From positions 1,922,001 through 1,986,000 of the forward strand of contig NZ_CP075584.1 of NCBI RefSeq assembly GCF_027594785.1: a DNA stretch of 64,000 nt. Direction: 5' to 3'. Both the position numbers and the translations under genes were made by a program. Each line of letters begins with the position of its first letter. Within the stretch, counting starts at the first letter, position 1. This document shows positions 47,797 to 56,788 of the stretch, piece by piece. Under the pieces are notes generated by a model. That model was not told the DNA's origin. It saw only the letters and a program-made list of their open reading frames with translations, and searched no databases. This DNA is from Cryobacterium breve (lineage in GTDB: Bacteria > Actinomycetota > Actinomycetes > Actinomycetales > Microbacteriaceae).

Positions 47797-48873
47797 TCAG
47801 GCCTTGGAGCCCTTGTCGATGGCTTCCCACAGCCCGTTCAGGTACGCGATTCCGAGCGCACGGTCGTACAGGCCGTATCCCGGGCGTCCGGTCTCTCCCC
47901 AGATCATCCGGCCGTGGTCCGGACGGATGTACCCGTCGAAGCCGACGTCGTGGAAGGCCTTCATGATCTCGTAGATGTCGAGCGAACCCATCTCCGAGAG
48001 GTGCGCGGCCTCCTCGAAGTTGTCGTTGCCGAGGTGCTTGATGTTGCGCACGTGGGCGAACGGCACGCGGTCGCGTCCCGCGAAATAGCGGATGAGCGCG
48101 GGAACGTCGTTTTCCGGATTCTCGCCGAGGCTGCCGGTGCAGAGGGTCAGCGCGTTGTGCGGGCTGTCCACCATCTCGACGATGGCCTTGAGGTCGTCGA
48201 AGTTCTTCACGATCCGGGGCAGGCCGAAGATCGGGCGGGGCGGGTCGTCCGGGTGGATGGCCATCTTGATGTCGTACTTCTCGCAGGTCGGGATGATCGC
48301 CTCGAGGAAGTACCGCAGGTTGTCGGAGAGCTTCTGCTCGTCGACATCCGCGTACTGGGCGAACAGGGCCTTGAGGCCCTTCATGCGCTCGGGCTCCCAG
48401 CCCGGCATGACGTAGCCGTTCGAGTCGCCCTCGACCGATGCGGCCATGCCCTCGGGGTCCATGGTGTCCACGATCGACTGGTCGTAGGCCATCGTCGTCG
48501 AACCGTCGGGAAGCGTCCTGGCCAGCTCGGTGCGCACCCAGTCGAAGACCGGCATGAAGTTGTAGCAGATGACCTTGATGCCGAACTCGGAGAGGTTCCT
48601 GATGGTCTCCTTGTAGTTCTCGATGTACTGGTCGCGGCTCGGGAGCCCGATCTTGATGTCGTCGTGGATGTTGACGCTCTCGATGACCTCGAGGCTCATC
48701 CCGGCTTCTTCGATCTGTGCTTTCAGCTGAGCGATCTTGGCCTTGGGCCACACCTCGCCGACCGGGACGTCATAGAGGGCGCCGACGACACCCTGGACGC
48801 CCGGAATCTGCCGTACCTGCCCGAGCGTGATCTTGTCGTCGTCAGGTCCGAACCACCGAAATGTCATTTGCAT
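47797..48873 (-). CDS. uxuA: Mannonate dehydratase
   Basis: 358 aa. Dehydrates D-mannonate to 2-keto-3-deoxygluconate in glucuronate breakdown, with a divalent metal. Family segments: [20 protein letters not shown]-type opening, [20 protein letters not shown], the metal-site region [56 protein letters not shown] and [17 protein letters not shown] 48873 follows AGAGGAGA; ATG 48867 is also possible. The gene overlaps the tail of the upstream reductase gene by 10 bp. Ends near its probable regulator. Confidence 0.95.
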   Translation of the reverse strand: MQMTFRWFGPDDDKITLGQVRQIPGVQGVVGALYDVPVGEVWPKAKIAQLKAQIEEAGMSLEVIESVNIHDDIKIGLPSRDQYIENYKETIRNLSEFGIKVICYNFMPVFDWVRTELARTLPDGSTTMAYDQSIVDTMDPEGMAASVEGDSNGYVMPGWEPERMKGLKALFAQYADVDEQKLSDNLRYFLEAIIPTCEKYDIKMAIHPDDPPRPIFGLPRIVKNFDDLKAIVEMVDSPHNALTLCTGSLGENPENDVPALIRYFAGRDRVPFAHVRNIKHLGNDNFEEAAHLSEMGSLDIYEIMKAFHDVGFDGYIRPDHGRMIWGETGRPGYGLYDRALGIAYLNGLWEAIDKGSKA

Positions 48874-50556
48874 GATGCTGTCTCCTCTGTGTTGCTTGTG
48901 GTGCCGTTGCTTGTGGTGCTTGTGGTGCTTGTGCTTGTGCTTGTGGTGCTCGCGTACTTGTGCAGCGTGCTCCGGACCGCTCCCGGGCCCGCGACGAGTT
49001 CTTCGACGTACCCCTCGATCCGCGCACCGAGTCCGGTGTCGTACAGGTTCAGTCCGAAGATCTCCCGGTTGGAGAGGATCGGATGCAGCCGCCTGCCGAC
49101 GCTCGCCGGGTCGCCGAGACTGATGTCGCTCACGTACCGGCGCAGGTGCTCGTTCATCGGGTCCGGGCTCAGGCTCGAACGGCTCTCCCTCGTCGTCGAG
49201 TGCCAGCAGATAGCGGCACCAGCCGGCGATCGCGAGCGGAATGAAGGTCAGATCGTCGACGGTGTCGGTGTTGCGGTAGAGCTTGATCGTCTCGCCGAAG
49301 CGGATGCCGACCTTCTGCGAGGTGTCGGAGGCGATCCTCTGCGGGGTGTCCGGAATGCGTTTGTTCGGCAGCCGTTCCCCCACGACCTGGTCGAGGAAGC
49401 TCTTCGGGTCGATAATGCCGGGGTTCGTCACGACCGGGAGCCCCTCGCGGTAGCCGATCCCCGCGATCAGGGCCGAAATGTCGGCGTCTGCGGTCTCGTC
49501 GGCGATCGACGTGAAGCCCAGCAGGCATCCGTAGATCGCCATGGCCGTGTGCAGCGGATTGAGGCACGTGCACACCTTCATGCGTTCGACCTTGTTGACG
49601 GTGTCGCGGTCGGTGAAGTACACCCCGGCCTTCTCGAGCGGCGGACGGCCGTTCGGGAAGGTGTCCTCGACGACGAGGTAGTTGACTTCCTCAGTGTTGA
49701 CGAAGGGCGCCGTCGTCGTGTGCTTCAGCGTGACGAGAATCTCGGTGTCGCCGAATCCCGCCGCCCGCAGCTCGCTCGCGACGGAGGCCGAGGGGCTCGG
49801 GGTGATCCGGTCGATCATGCTCCAGGGGAACGCGACCTTCGCCGGGTCGGAGAGGTAGCTGAGGAACCCGTCATCGACGAAGCCCCGGTCCTTCCAGGCA
49901 CGGGCGACCACGAGGATCGCGTCGCGGAGCTTTTCGCCGTTGTGCGAGAAGTTGTCGGTGCTGACCATCGCGATCGGGGTCGCGCCGGCCCTGTAGCGCT
50001 CGAGGAGGAGCGACGCGAGGTGCGCCATGGTGTGCCGCGCGTGGTCCGGGCCCGCCTCGATGTCCCCCAGCACGAGCCCGGAGAGCTCGCCGTCCGGACC
50101 CTTCAGGTTGTAGCCCTTCTCGGTGATCGTGACCGTGGCGAGCTGCAGGCTCGGGTTGGCGAAGATCGCCCTGACCCGTGCCGTGCCTGCCGGGTTCGAC
50201 TCCGCGAGGTACTGGCTCTCAGTGATGCTCGCGATCAGTTCCTTCTCGATATCACCGTTCGCATTCATCACGACGGTCAGGGAGAGGTTGTCGCGACCCT
50301 GGTAGATCGTCTCGATCAGTTCGTCGTCGTAGGTGTCGACGACGACGATGCCGGTGTCGCTCTCGCCGGCGTTGAGCAGTCGCTGCTGCAGCGAGGCGTG
50401 CAGGCAGCGGAACAGGTTGCCGCCGCCGAAGTGGATCCAGGCCGGGTTCGCCGTGGTGGCTCGCGTGACCGCGGCGCGGTCGAAGTGCGGCACGGTGATG
50501 CCGGCCGCTTCGAATGCGGCGAGGTTCTGAATGGTTTCGGTCGTGAGCATCAGCAT
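48864..50556 (-). CDS. uxuB: Mannitol dehydrogenase family, fructuronate reductase-like (one frameshift)
   Basis: About 563 aa, NAD-dependent; expected to reduce fructuronate to mannonate for the dehydratase downstream. Landmarks are [20 protein letters not shown] (dinucleotide-binding), [57 protein letters not shown] (catalytic Lys/Asn/His region). Frames join when GAGCCTG (reverse strand of CAGGCTC at 49170-49176) is read GAGCTG ([17 protein letters not shown]). The last ~30 residues are an extra Ser/Thr-rich tail encoded by short CACAAG-type repeats. The start overlaps a 42-codon ORF's stop (TGATG). Confidence 0.9.
48893..48955. repeat. Microsatellite-like repeat encoding a Ser/Thr tail
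   Basis: Imperfect iterations of GTGCTTGTG and CTTGTGGTG. They are read in the reverse-strand reductase frame as alternating Ser and Thr. The GTT/CTT variation suggests replication slippage. Confidence 0.65.
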
Positions 50557-50684
50557 CAGTTCTTGGCTCCCGCCGTTGTCAGTTCGACCTGGATCTGCTC
50601 GAGCGTCTTGCCCTTATTCTCCGGGACGAGCTTGTACGTGCCGGCGTGCGCTTTGGGTTGTGCTGGTGCGTGTGCGACGGTCAT
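50556..50684 (-). pseudogene. Remnant of an MFS sugar porter (C-terminal tail only)
   Basis: A 42-codon ORF, ATG 50684, AGGAAGG upstream, stop overlapping the uxuB start. It reads MTVAHAPAQPKAHAGTYKLV then [20 protein letters not shown]. The core Y-x-L-V-P-E-x-K-G-K-T-L-E-x-I is the invariant C-terminal cytoplasmic motif that follows helix 12 of sugar:proton symporters. No membrane helix remains, so nearly the entire transporter is absent, apparently through an internal deletion that kept the start region and the tail in frame. A translated leader peptide role for uxuB is possible. Confidence 0.6.
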
Positions 50685-50740
50685 TGTCGCCACCTTCCTG
50701 GGGATGGAGCTCTTCCTGAGACGGATGGTCCCTGGTTGCG

Positions 50741-50765
50741 TTGACTACTACCATACTAGTAATCA
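50741..50765. promoter_or_regulatory. Candidate operator/promoter of the uronate operon
   Basis: TACTACCATACTAGTAATC contains CCATACTAG (50751-50759), identical to the box at 47716, within a partly symmetrical TACTA...TAGTA element. It lies 65 bp upstream of the small ORF that starts the uxuB-uxuA transcript. Control by the GntR gene at 47000 is inferred. Confidence 0.5.
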
Positions 50766-50807
50766 ACGCGGACGATACTCACGTTCAGCCCCAGACTCGC
50801 TCTCGCA

Positions 50808-50875
50808 CGAGCGCGGGTGCTGCGCCGCAGCGCGGGTGGCGGACCACCGGCGGAAGGGCGCAACACCCGCGCTCG
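50808..50875. repeat. Palindromic repeat, family G (copy 2 of 2)
   Basis: CGAGCGCGGGTGCTGCGCC and GGGCGCAACACCCGCGCTCG arms with an inner CGCGGGTGG / CCACCGGCG pair; same ends as the element at 32090-32157. Located 18 bp beyond the stop of the oxidoreductase gene. Confidence 0.65.
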
Positions 50876-50893
50876 GTGCGCGAAGGCCGCCGC

Positions 50894-52846
50894 CTACAGG
50901 CCGGAGGCGACCTCGAAGGCGTCCCAGATCCCGTACATGATGTTCGACACCTTGCGGGCATCGCCGAGGAGGTGGATCTCCTTGCCGGAATCGCGGATGC
51001 TCCGGTACAGCGTGTCGTTCGAGGCGTAGCCGACCGAGAGGATCACCGAGTCGCTCGCGATCTCCCGCTCGCTGCCGCCGACGGCCACGACGACACCCTG
51101 CGGTGTCGCACGCAGCACCGTGGCCGACGTCACCGTCGCGATGCCCTTGAACGGGATGAGTTCGTGCAGCATCATGTGGTTCGCCTCGCACAGCGGGCCG
51201 GACACGTCGAGGATGTCCTCGGCCTGCTCGACGATCGTGACGTTCACTCCGCGGTCGGCGAGGTGCAGGGCGAGCTCGCACCCGACGAGGCCGCCTCCGA
51301 CGATCACCGTTGTCGCGCCCGGATCCGAGACGCCCTCGAGCACGTCGGCGGCCGACAATACCGGCACGCCGCCCGGAAGCGCGAAGAGCCGTGGCACCGA
51401 ACCGGTCGCGACGATGATCTCGTCCGCGGCGGATGCCTCGATCATCTTCTCGTCGACCCGCGCATTCAGGTGAACTTCGACTCCGAGGTCGGCGAGCGTG
51501 GCCTCATACCAGCGGATCAGCGCGAGGTCGTCCTCCTTGAAATCGGGGACGCCTCCCGGAATCAGGTTTCCACCGAGGGCCGCGGAGGCCTCATAGATGA
51601 CGGGAACGTGCCCGCGCAGCGCGAGCACCCTGGCCGCCTCGCACCCGGCGACTCCGCCGCCGACGATCATCACGGTCTTCGACCGCAGGGCCGGGTGCAG
51701 GCGCCACTCGGCCTCGCGTCCGCACTGCGGGTTGACCGCGCAGTTGATGGCGGCGAACGCTTCAATCCGACCCATGCAGCCCTCCTGGCAGGAGAGGCAC
51801 GGGCGGATCAGGTTCTGGTGCCCGCTATGCAGTTTGTTGACGTAGTCGGCGTCGGCGAGCAGTGGGCGGCCGAGCGAGACGAGGTCGGTCGCGCCGTCCT
51901 CGACCGCGGCGAGTGCGATGTCCGGGTCGTCCATCCGGCCGGCGCAGATGACCTTGATGCCGACCGCGTCGCTGACCGCCTTGGCGAAGGGCACGTACAG
52001 GCCCTTCTTCTGGTACATCGGCGGGTGGTTCCAAAACCAGGAATCGTACGTGCCCACATCGATGTCGAGGGCGTCGTAGCCGTACTCCTCGAAGAGGCGC
52101 GCGGCCTCCAGTCCTTCGGGGAGGTCGCGACCCTTCTCGACGAAGTCCTCGCCGGGAAGGCCGCCCTCTCGCCAGTCTTTCACGAACGACTTGGGGCTGA
52201 ATCGCAGCGTGACCGGGTAGTCGGCGCCGCAGCGTTCCTTGATCTCGTCGACGATCTCCCGGGCGAAGCGCAACCGGTTGTCGAGGCTTCCGCCGTACGC
52301 ATCCGTGCGCTGGTTATAGAACGACGTCGCGAACTGGTCGAGCAGGTATCCCTCGTGCACAGCGTGGATCTGCACGCCGTCGAACCCGGCGCGCTGGGCC
52401 AGTGCCGCGGAATCGCCCATGCTGCGCACGGTCGCGTGGATCTCCTCGACCGTCATCTCGCGGCAGATGGCCTCAGACCAGCGGTGCTTGATCGGCGACG
52501 GCGCGACCGGCTGCGCGCCGCCTTGCAGGAAGGAACTCATGATGACGCGCCCGAAGCCGGCGCCGAGCTGGAGCATGATCCTGGCGTCGTAGGCGTGCAC
52601 CCGCTCGACAAGTTCACGACTGGTGCGAAGGAACGCTCCGGGGTTCCGCATCGGCATCGGCACGCTGCCGTTCGGGAACTTCTCCGCCGGGTTGGTGACG
52701 GGCGTGATTCCCGTGATGATGAGCCCGACGCCGCCGCGGGCTCGCGCGACGTAGTACTCGATGCCGCGCGAATTCCAGCCGCCCTCCGCATCGGAGAAAC
52801 CCAGGGGCCCCATCGGCGCCATCGAGAAGCGGTTCTTGAGCTCCAT
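50894..52846 (-). CDS. NADH:flavin oxidoreductase, 2,4-dienoyl-CoA reductase-like
   Basis: At least 650 aa. N-terminal FMN-binding TIM barrel of old-yellow-enzyme type (MELKNRFSMAPMGPLGFSDA, GVQIHAVHEGYLLDQFATSF, YGGSLDNRLRFAREIVDEIK), a 4Fe-4S cysteine cluster (CLSCQEGCMGRIEAF...NC), then an FAD/NAD(P)-binding part (VMIVGGGVAGCEAARVLALR, VIVGGGLVGCELALHLADRG). The family begins about 10 residues earlier, and that segment (LFEPTNIGS) is readable in frame upstream to ~52880. No ATG or GTG is found near the strong RBS AAGGAGG (52981-52987), so the true start is probably masked by an error. Its role (enoate, steroid or unsaturated acid reduction) is unknown. Confidence 0.88.
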   Translation of the reverse strand: MELKNRFSMAPMGPLGFSDAEGGWNSRGIEYYVARARGGVGLIITGITPVTNPAEKFPNGSVPMPMRNPGAFLRTSRELVERVHAYDARIMLQLGAGFGRVIMSSFLQGGAQPVAPSPIKHRWSEAICREMTVEEIHATVRSMGDSAALAQRAGFDGVQIHAVHEGYLLDQFATSFYNQRTDAYGGSLDNRLRFAREIVDEIKERCGADYPVTLRFSPKSFVKDWREGGLPGEDFVEKGRDLPEGLEAARLFEEYGYDALDIDVGTYDSWFWNHPPMYQKKGLYVPFAKAVSDAVGIKVICAGRMDDPDIALAAVEDGATDLVSLGRPLLADADYVNKLHSGHQNLIRPCLSCQEGCMGRIEAFAAINCAVNPQCGREAEWRLHPALRSKTVMIVGGGVAGCEAARVLALRGHVPVIYEASAALGGNLIPGGVPDFKEDDLALIRWYEATLADLGVEVHLNARVDEKMIEASAADEIIVATGSVPRLFALPGGVPVLSAADVLEGVSDPGATTVIVGGGLVGCELALHLADRGVNVTIVEQAEDILDVSGPLCEANHMMLHELIPFKGIATVTSATVLRATPQGVVVAVGGSEREIASDSVILSVGYASNDTLYRSIRDSGKEIHLLGDARKVSNIMYGIWDAFEVASGL

Positions 52847-53002
52847 CGACCCGATATTCGTCGGCTCGAAGAGCCGGCGATATCGAACGGATGCGCGGGG
52901 CAGCGCCGGAGACGTGGGTGCAGCGGATGCTGGTGGTGCAGTCTTAATCGTTGGGACAGTCAGGATTGACGTAGCGGTATCCTCCTTGGTTGAGTGGACC
53001 CG

Positions 53003-53018
53003 CCAACATCGTTGTCAA
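53003..53018. promoter_or_regulatory. LacI-type operator copy upstream of the oxidoreductase
   Basis: CAACATCGTTGTCA matches the operator at 38843-38856 in 12 of 14 bases and lies 16 bp upstream of the RBS of the oxidoreductase gene. This could place that gene under the LacI repressor encoded at 37710-38780, or under a paralogue. Confidence 0.5.
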
Positions 53019-53139
53019 GGGTGCGACTTCTTCGGAGAAGCCGCGACGGTCCTTCCCTTCCCACGGTACGCTCAGCACGGCCGGGTAGCCCGAGGAAACG
53101 GCCGGTCAGACCGGTTCGCCTCGATCGAGCGAACCAACC

Positions 53140-53178
53140 AACGGATGCCCTCGTCGGCCAGTCTGGACGGCATCCGTT
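53140..53178 (-). terminator. Hairpin terminator after the cupredoxin gene
   Basis: AACGGATGCC and GGCATCCGTT form a perfect 10-bp stem directly after the stop at 53179-53181. Confidence 0.7.
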
Positions 53179-53841
53179 CTAAATGACGGTCAGCTCCCGG
53201 TACATCCCTGCGACGTAATGTCCCGGCAGGTTGCAGACGACCTCGTAGCGTCCGGGCGCGAGGGTGAGCGTCACCCAGCCGGCGGTGCCCGAAGCGATCC
53301 CGGATCCTGCACCTGCAGCGCATGTCGCCGATGCTTCGCCGAGACTGTCGGTCTCGTCGATCTTGTTCTCGGTGGACATCGGGCTGTTGCCTGCGGCCTT
53401 CGACTCCGCCAGCGGAAGAACGACGAGCTCATGGGTGATGCTGCCGTCGTTGGTCGCCACAAAGGAGACTTTTCCGGAGTGGACGCTGGATCGGTCGATG
53501 ATCAGACTCATCTCCCCGCTGGGCATCATTCCATTGCCGTTCCCGGACATCATGCCCTGGCCGTTTCCCTGCATGTGGCCGCCACTTTCCGATGGTCGCC
53601 GTGCGTCGTTGCCCATCATCGTGGTGTTGCCGCCCATCATGGAGCCGCCGGCATTCCGTAGTGACACGTTCACAATCGCTCCTTCCGGTCGGGGAGGCGT
53701 GCAGGACGATCCGGCTCGGGTTGTGCCGTCCGCGGCATTCCCGTTCATGGCGCTGACGGCGCCGACGGATAGCCCGGCAAGACCGACGATTGTCGCGATC
53801 GCGCCAATGATCGCGGTGGCGATGAGTGTGTTCCTGCGCAC
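53179..53841 (-). CDS. Secreted cupredoxin-like copper protein with Met-rich insert
   Basis: 220 aa. N-terminal membrane segment or signal peptide (LIATAIIGAIATIVGLAGLS). Residues ~66-111 are rich in Met and Gly (GGSMMGGNTTMMGND, GQGMMSGNGNGMMPSGEM), a typical copper(I)-binding composition. The C-terminal cupredoxin fold has the type-1 copper ligands His137 in SITHELVVLP and Cys203, His208 and Met213 in VVCNLPGHYVAGM. Expected to bind or carry copper outside the cell. Divergent from a two-component pair whose sensor loop is also Met-rich, supporting copper homeostasis. Confidence 0.87.
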   Translation of the reverse strand: MRRNTLIATAIIGAIATIVGLAGLSVGAVSAMNGNAADGTTRAGSSCTPPRPEGAIVNVSLRNAGGSMMGGNTTMMGNDARRPSESGGHMQGNGQGMMSGNGNGMMPSGEMSLIIDRSSVHSGKVSFVATNDGSITHELVVLPLAESKAAGNSPMSTENKIDETDSLGEASATCAAGAGSGIASGTAGWVTLTLAPGRYEVVCNLPGHYVAGMYRELTVI

Positions 53842-53981
53842 GATGTTTCTCCTCTGACGAGTGGGTCGATGGTGACCACTCTGGGTGCCCGGTGTGCAGG
53901 CCGGCTGCCGGGTGTGTGGAGACGGTGTGGAGGTTTAGCGGGGGGTCGGCGCCTCCGGAAACACCAGCGTTAGGGTGAGGT

Positions 53982-54671
53982 ATGCCCACAGTGCTGGTCG
54001 TCGAGGACGAGCGTGACATCCGCGATATCCTCCGTCGCTACCTCGAACGAGCCGGGTTCTCGGTACTCACGGCAGCGTCCGGCGCTGAGGCGTTGCGCCT
54101 CCTGTCCGCGTGTGAGCTGGTGCTCCTCGACCTGGGCCTTCCCGATATCGATGGCACCGACATCCTCCGGGAAATCCACGCTCTCGGAACCCTCCCGGTG
54201 ATTGTCCTCACGGCCCGCAGCACGACGGAGGACCGAATTCAGGGGCTGGAACTCGGCGCCGACGACTATGTGACAAAGCCGTTCAGTCCCCACGAGGTGG
54301 TGCTGCGCGTTCAGGCTGTGCTCCACCGGTACGGCGGTTCGGCGGCCACGACCGGCCCGGCAAACTACGGCGGCCACCGGTTGCAGATCGACGACAGCGC
54401 CCACCAGGCCTGGCTCGATGGCGCCGCGCTCGACCTCACGCCCACCGAATGGGGCATCCTGGCGGCCTTGGCGGCCGCTCCCGGTCGGGTCTACTCCCGC
54501 TACGAGCTCGTGAACCGGGTGCGCGGCTACGAATACGTCGGGTACGAGCGCACCATCGATTCCCATGTCAAGAATCTGCGCCGCAAGCTCGGGCCCTCCG
54601 GCGCCGACATCGTCGATACAGTGCTCGGCGTCGGGTATCGCCTCGCGCTCCGCCAGGACGACCCCTCATGA
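53982..54671 (+). CDS. OmpR-type response regulator
   Basis: 229 aa. Receiver: VLVVEDERDIRDILRRYLER, phospho-Asp in LVLLDLGLPDIDG, Thr in VLTARSTTED, Lys in YVTKPFSPHE. Winged-helix output: LTPTEWGILAALAAAPGRVY, RTIDSHVKNLRRKLGPSG, VLGVGYRLA. Overlaps the kinase gene by 4 bp and is divergent from the cupredoxin gene, its likely target. Confidence 0.94.
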   Translation: MPTVLVVEDERDIRDILRRYLERAGFSVLTAASGAEALRLLSACELVLLDLGLPDIDGTDILREIHALGTLPVIVLTARSTTEDRIQGLELGADDYVTKPFSPHEVVLRVQAVLHRYGGSAATTGPANYGGHRLQIDDSAHQAWLDGAALDLTPTEWGILAALAAAPGRVYSRYELVNRVRGYEYVGYERTIDSHVKNLRRKLGPSGADIVDTVLGVGYRLALRQDDPS

Positions 54672-56087
54672 AGGTTCTGGGTCTCGGCTCCCTGGGGCGA
54701 CGGCTCCTGCTCGCGTTTGCGCTCGTGGCCGTGTCGTCGGTGCTCGTACTCAGCGTCGCTGCCCTGATCGGCGTCGATCGGGGGGTGCAGGTCACCCAGC
54801 AGGCCGGCCGCGAACAGGTCGCTGACTCCGCAGCCGCGGCCGCGGCCGACGCATATCGATCGGCCGGCGGGTGGGAGACCGCAGAACTGGGGCGCACCCT
54901 CGCCATCGGTGACGCCGCATCCGCAGGTCTCACGGTCCTCGACATGGCGGGAGCGCCGATCACGTCGAGCGGCGGAATGATGGGCGGCACGACCGACGGC
55001 CAGGGCATGGGAATGGGTTCGGGGATGGGTCAGGCCGTGGCCTCGGCGCCGGTCATGGTCGACGGCACCCAGGTCGGCACGGTCCGGCTGACGTTCGGTT
55101 CAATGGCGGGAACTACCGTGTTCGACGTCACCTGGGCGTGGATCGCCGTCGCCGCCGCCGTCGCGCTCGTGATCGCGCTGGGCGCGAGTTGGTTCGTCAC
55201 ACGGCTGCTCGTGCGCCCGATCCGGGCCATGACGGATGCTGCCACCTTGTTCACAACCGGCGACCGGAGTGCCCGGGCCACGAGCCCAGCGCCTGGGGAG
55301 CTCGGCGAGCTGGCATCCGCGTTCAACGGCATGGCCGACGCGGTCGTCCGTTCCGATCGTGATCTGCGCACCCTCACCGCGGATGTGGCCCACGAGTTGC
55401 GCACCCCGCTCGCGGCCCTCCAGGCCGGCCTCGAGGAGCCTGCGCGACGGCCTCGCGGAGCCGACGCCCGCAAGCCTCGCCGGGCTGCACGACCAGTCGC
55501 TACGGCTGGGACGAATCGTCGCGGACCTGGCCGAGCTGTCGGCTGTTGAGACTAGCGGCCTGTCCATGCGTCTGGCCACGGTCGACCTCACCCAGGTCAC
55601 CCGCGACGCACTGGCCGAGTGGGAGCCGCGACTGCGGGTCGCCGGGCTCACTGTTGTCGCACGCCTGGCCGACCCGGTCTGGGTGCGCGCAGACGCCGGA
55701 CGTCTGCATCAGGCCGTCGGGAACCTCCTCGCCAACAGCGCCCGCTACTGCAGGCCGGGCGATTCCGTGACGCTGATCGTGTCGGCCGACGACGGCCAGG
55801 CGGTGCTCTGTGTGGCCGACACCGGCCCCGGCATCACCGCCGATGAACTCCCGCACGTCTTCGACCGGCTCTGGCGGGGCCGGGATGCGGCGGGGATCTC
55901 CGGATCGGGAATCGGCCTCGCCCTGGTGCGGGAAATCGCGGCCAGCCACGGCGGCACAGCGGATGCAGCGTCCCTCCCCGGGCAAGGAATGACGATCGCC
56001 ATTCGGTTGCCCGTGGCGAGACGGCCTGATCCAGGTCGGGCCCCCGGCGCCAGCTCAGGCTCGGGAGGCTTCGGACTCCGTGGGTAG
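54668..56087 (+). CDS. Sensor histidine kinase with Met-rich extracellular loop (one frameshift)
   Basis: About 472 aa. Helix 1 at ~11-35, extracellular domain ~36-153, helix 2 at ~155-178, HAMP, then a HisKA domain (TADVAHELRTPLAALQAGLE, His242) and HATPase (NLLANSARYCRPGDSVTLIV, VADTGPGITADELPHVFDRL, GSGIGLALVREIAASHGG). The extracellular loop has a Met/Gly cluster (GGMMGGTTDGQGMGMGSGMG, residues ~102-121), suggesting copper or silver sensing. Frames join when GAGCCTG at 55436-55442 is read GAGCTG (AGLEELRDGLAEPT). The partner of the preceding regulator. Confidence 0.92.
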
Positions 56088-56153
56088 TCGCAGGCGCTTG
56101 AGCATGAGGGCTTTGACGGCGACGATCGCACTGGACCCGAACGTCGAGACTTG
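56055..56153 (-). pseudogene. Possible heavy-metal P-type ATPase C-terminal remnant
   Basis: Reverse-strand frame of 32 codons reading STFGSSAIVAVKALMLKRLR then LPTESEASRA and a stop, overlapping the kinase 3' end. The pattern S-T-x-x-x-x-x-I-V-A-x-x-A-x-x-L-K-R is like the last helix of copper-transporting P1B ATPases. A stop (TGA) precedes it in frame and no other part of the enzyme is present. The copper-related neighbours make a deleted copper pump plausible, but the match is short. Confidence 0.4.
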
Positions 56154-56231
56154 TCAGGCAGTCGCGAGCCGGCTCTGGCTACAGTGTCAGAGTGAGCGTG
56201 AACATCACGCACAGCATCGGCAAGGGGCGCG

Positions 56232-56678
56232 GTGGCGATGACCCACGACAAACGGCGTTCCTCGCGGACGCGGCTGCTCTTCGCCTTCCTCTCCCTCACA
56301 GTCGTCCTCGTTGGGATGCTCTTCATGCACGCCGGGATGCTCGAGGGCCAGGACACCGACGAGCACTCCCACTCGATGGACTCGGCCCTGCCGAGCAATC
56401 ACGCTGGGGGCGGCGCCGGTGCGGAGGTCACAGCGATGCTGGATTCACGTCCGGGAAATGCGTCTCCCACCTGCGTCGGAATGTGCGCCGACGGATGCCT
56501 GATGGCGGGGGTCCCGTGTGCGACCGGCCCGATCGCGCTGAACACCGGCGCTGCGACACAGCACCATGTGCTGACTCCCCTCCACTCCGGTGTGCCGCGG
56601 CCCGGCTCCGCACTGGCCAGGAGTGTGCCGGTCGCCCGACCACCGTCGCTGACCGCACTGTCGATCAGTCGAGTCTGA
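56232..56678 (+). CDS. Small His/Met/Cys-containing membrane protein (DUF6153-like)
   Basis: 148 aa. One N-terminal membrane helix (LLFAFLSLTVVLVGMLFMHA), then MLEGQDTDEHSHSMDSA with His, Asp and Met, and a Cys cluster PTCVGMCADGCLMAGVPC. It resembles the DUF6153 proteins found beside actinobacterial copper genes; that is recognition by eye. GTG 56232 or ATG 56238 may start it. Could bind copper at the outer membrane face; no function is established. Confidence 0.65.
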   Translation: MAMTHDKRRSSRTRLLFAFLSLTVVLVGMLFMHAGMLEGQDTDEHSHSMDSALPSNHAGGGAGAEVTAMLDSRPGNASPTCVGMCADGCLMAGVPCATGPIALNTGAATQHHVLTPLHSGVPRPGSALARSVPVARPPSLTALSISRV

Positions 56679-56788
56679 TCACCGAGCCACCCCTCCCGCA
56701 GTAGCACGGCGTTCTCGTCGACCCTCGTCGACCGCGCCGACCTGTATTCGACTTCCTTTTTGGCCTTCCAATCGATGGGATTCTCCTC

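Noticed and set aside
47797-50556. A 919-codon frame fusing fructuronate reductase to mannonate dehydratase.
   Set aside because: The insertion at 49170-49176 bypasses the true C-terminus. Corrected, the genes are separate with a 10-bp overlap.
47173-50940. A 1255-codon forward frame.
   Set aside because: It lies antisense to well-supported uronate genes and reflects G/C third-position bias; its sequence has no recognisable domain.
50741-52969. A 742-codon forward frame.
   Set aside because: It is antisense to the NADH:flavin oxidoreductase and lacks any family pattern.
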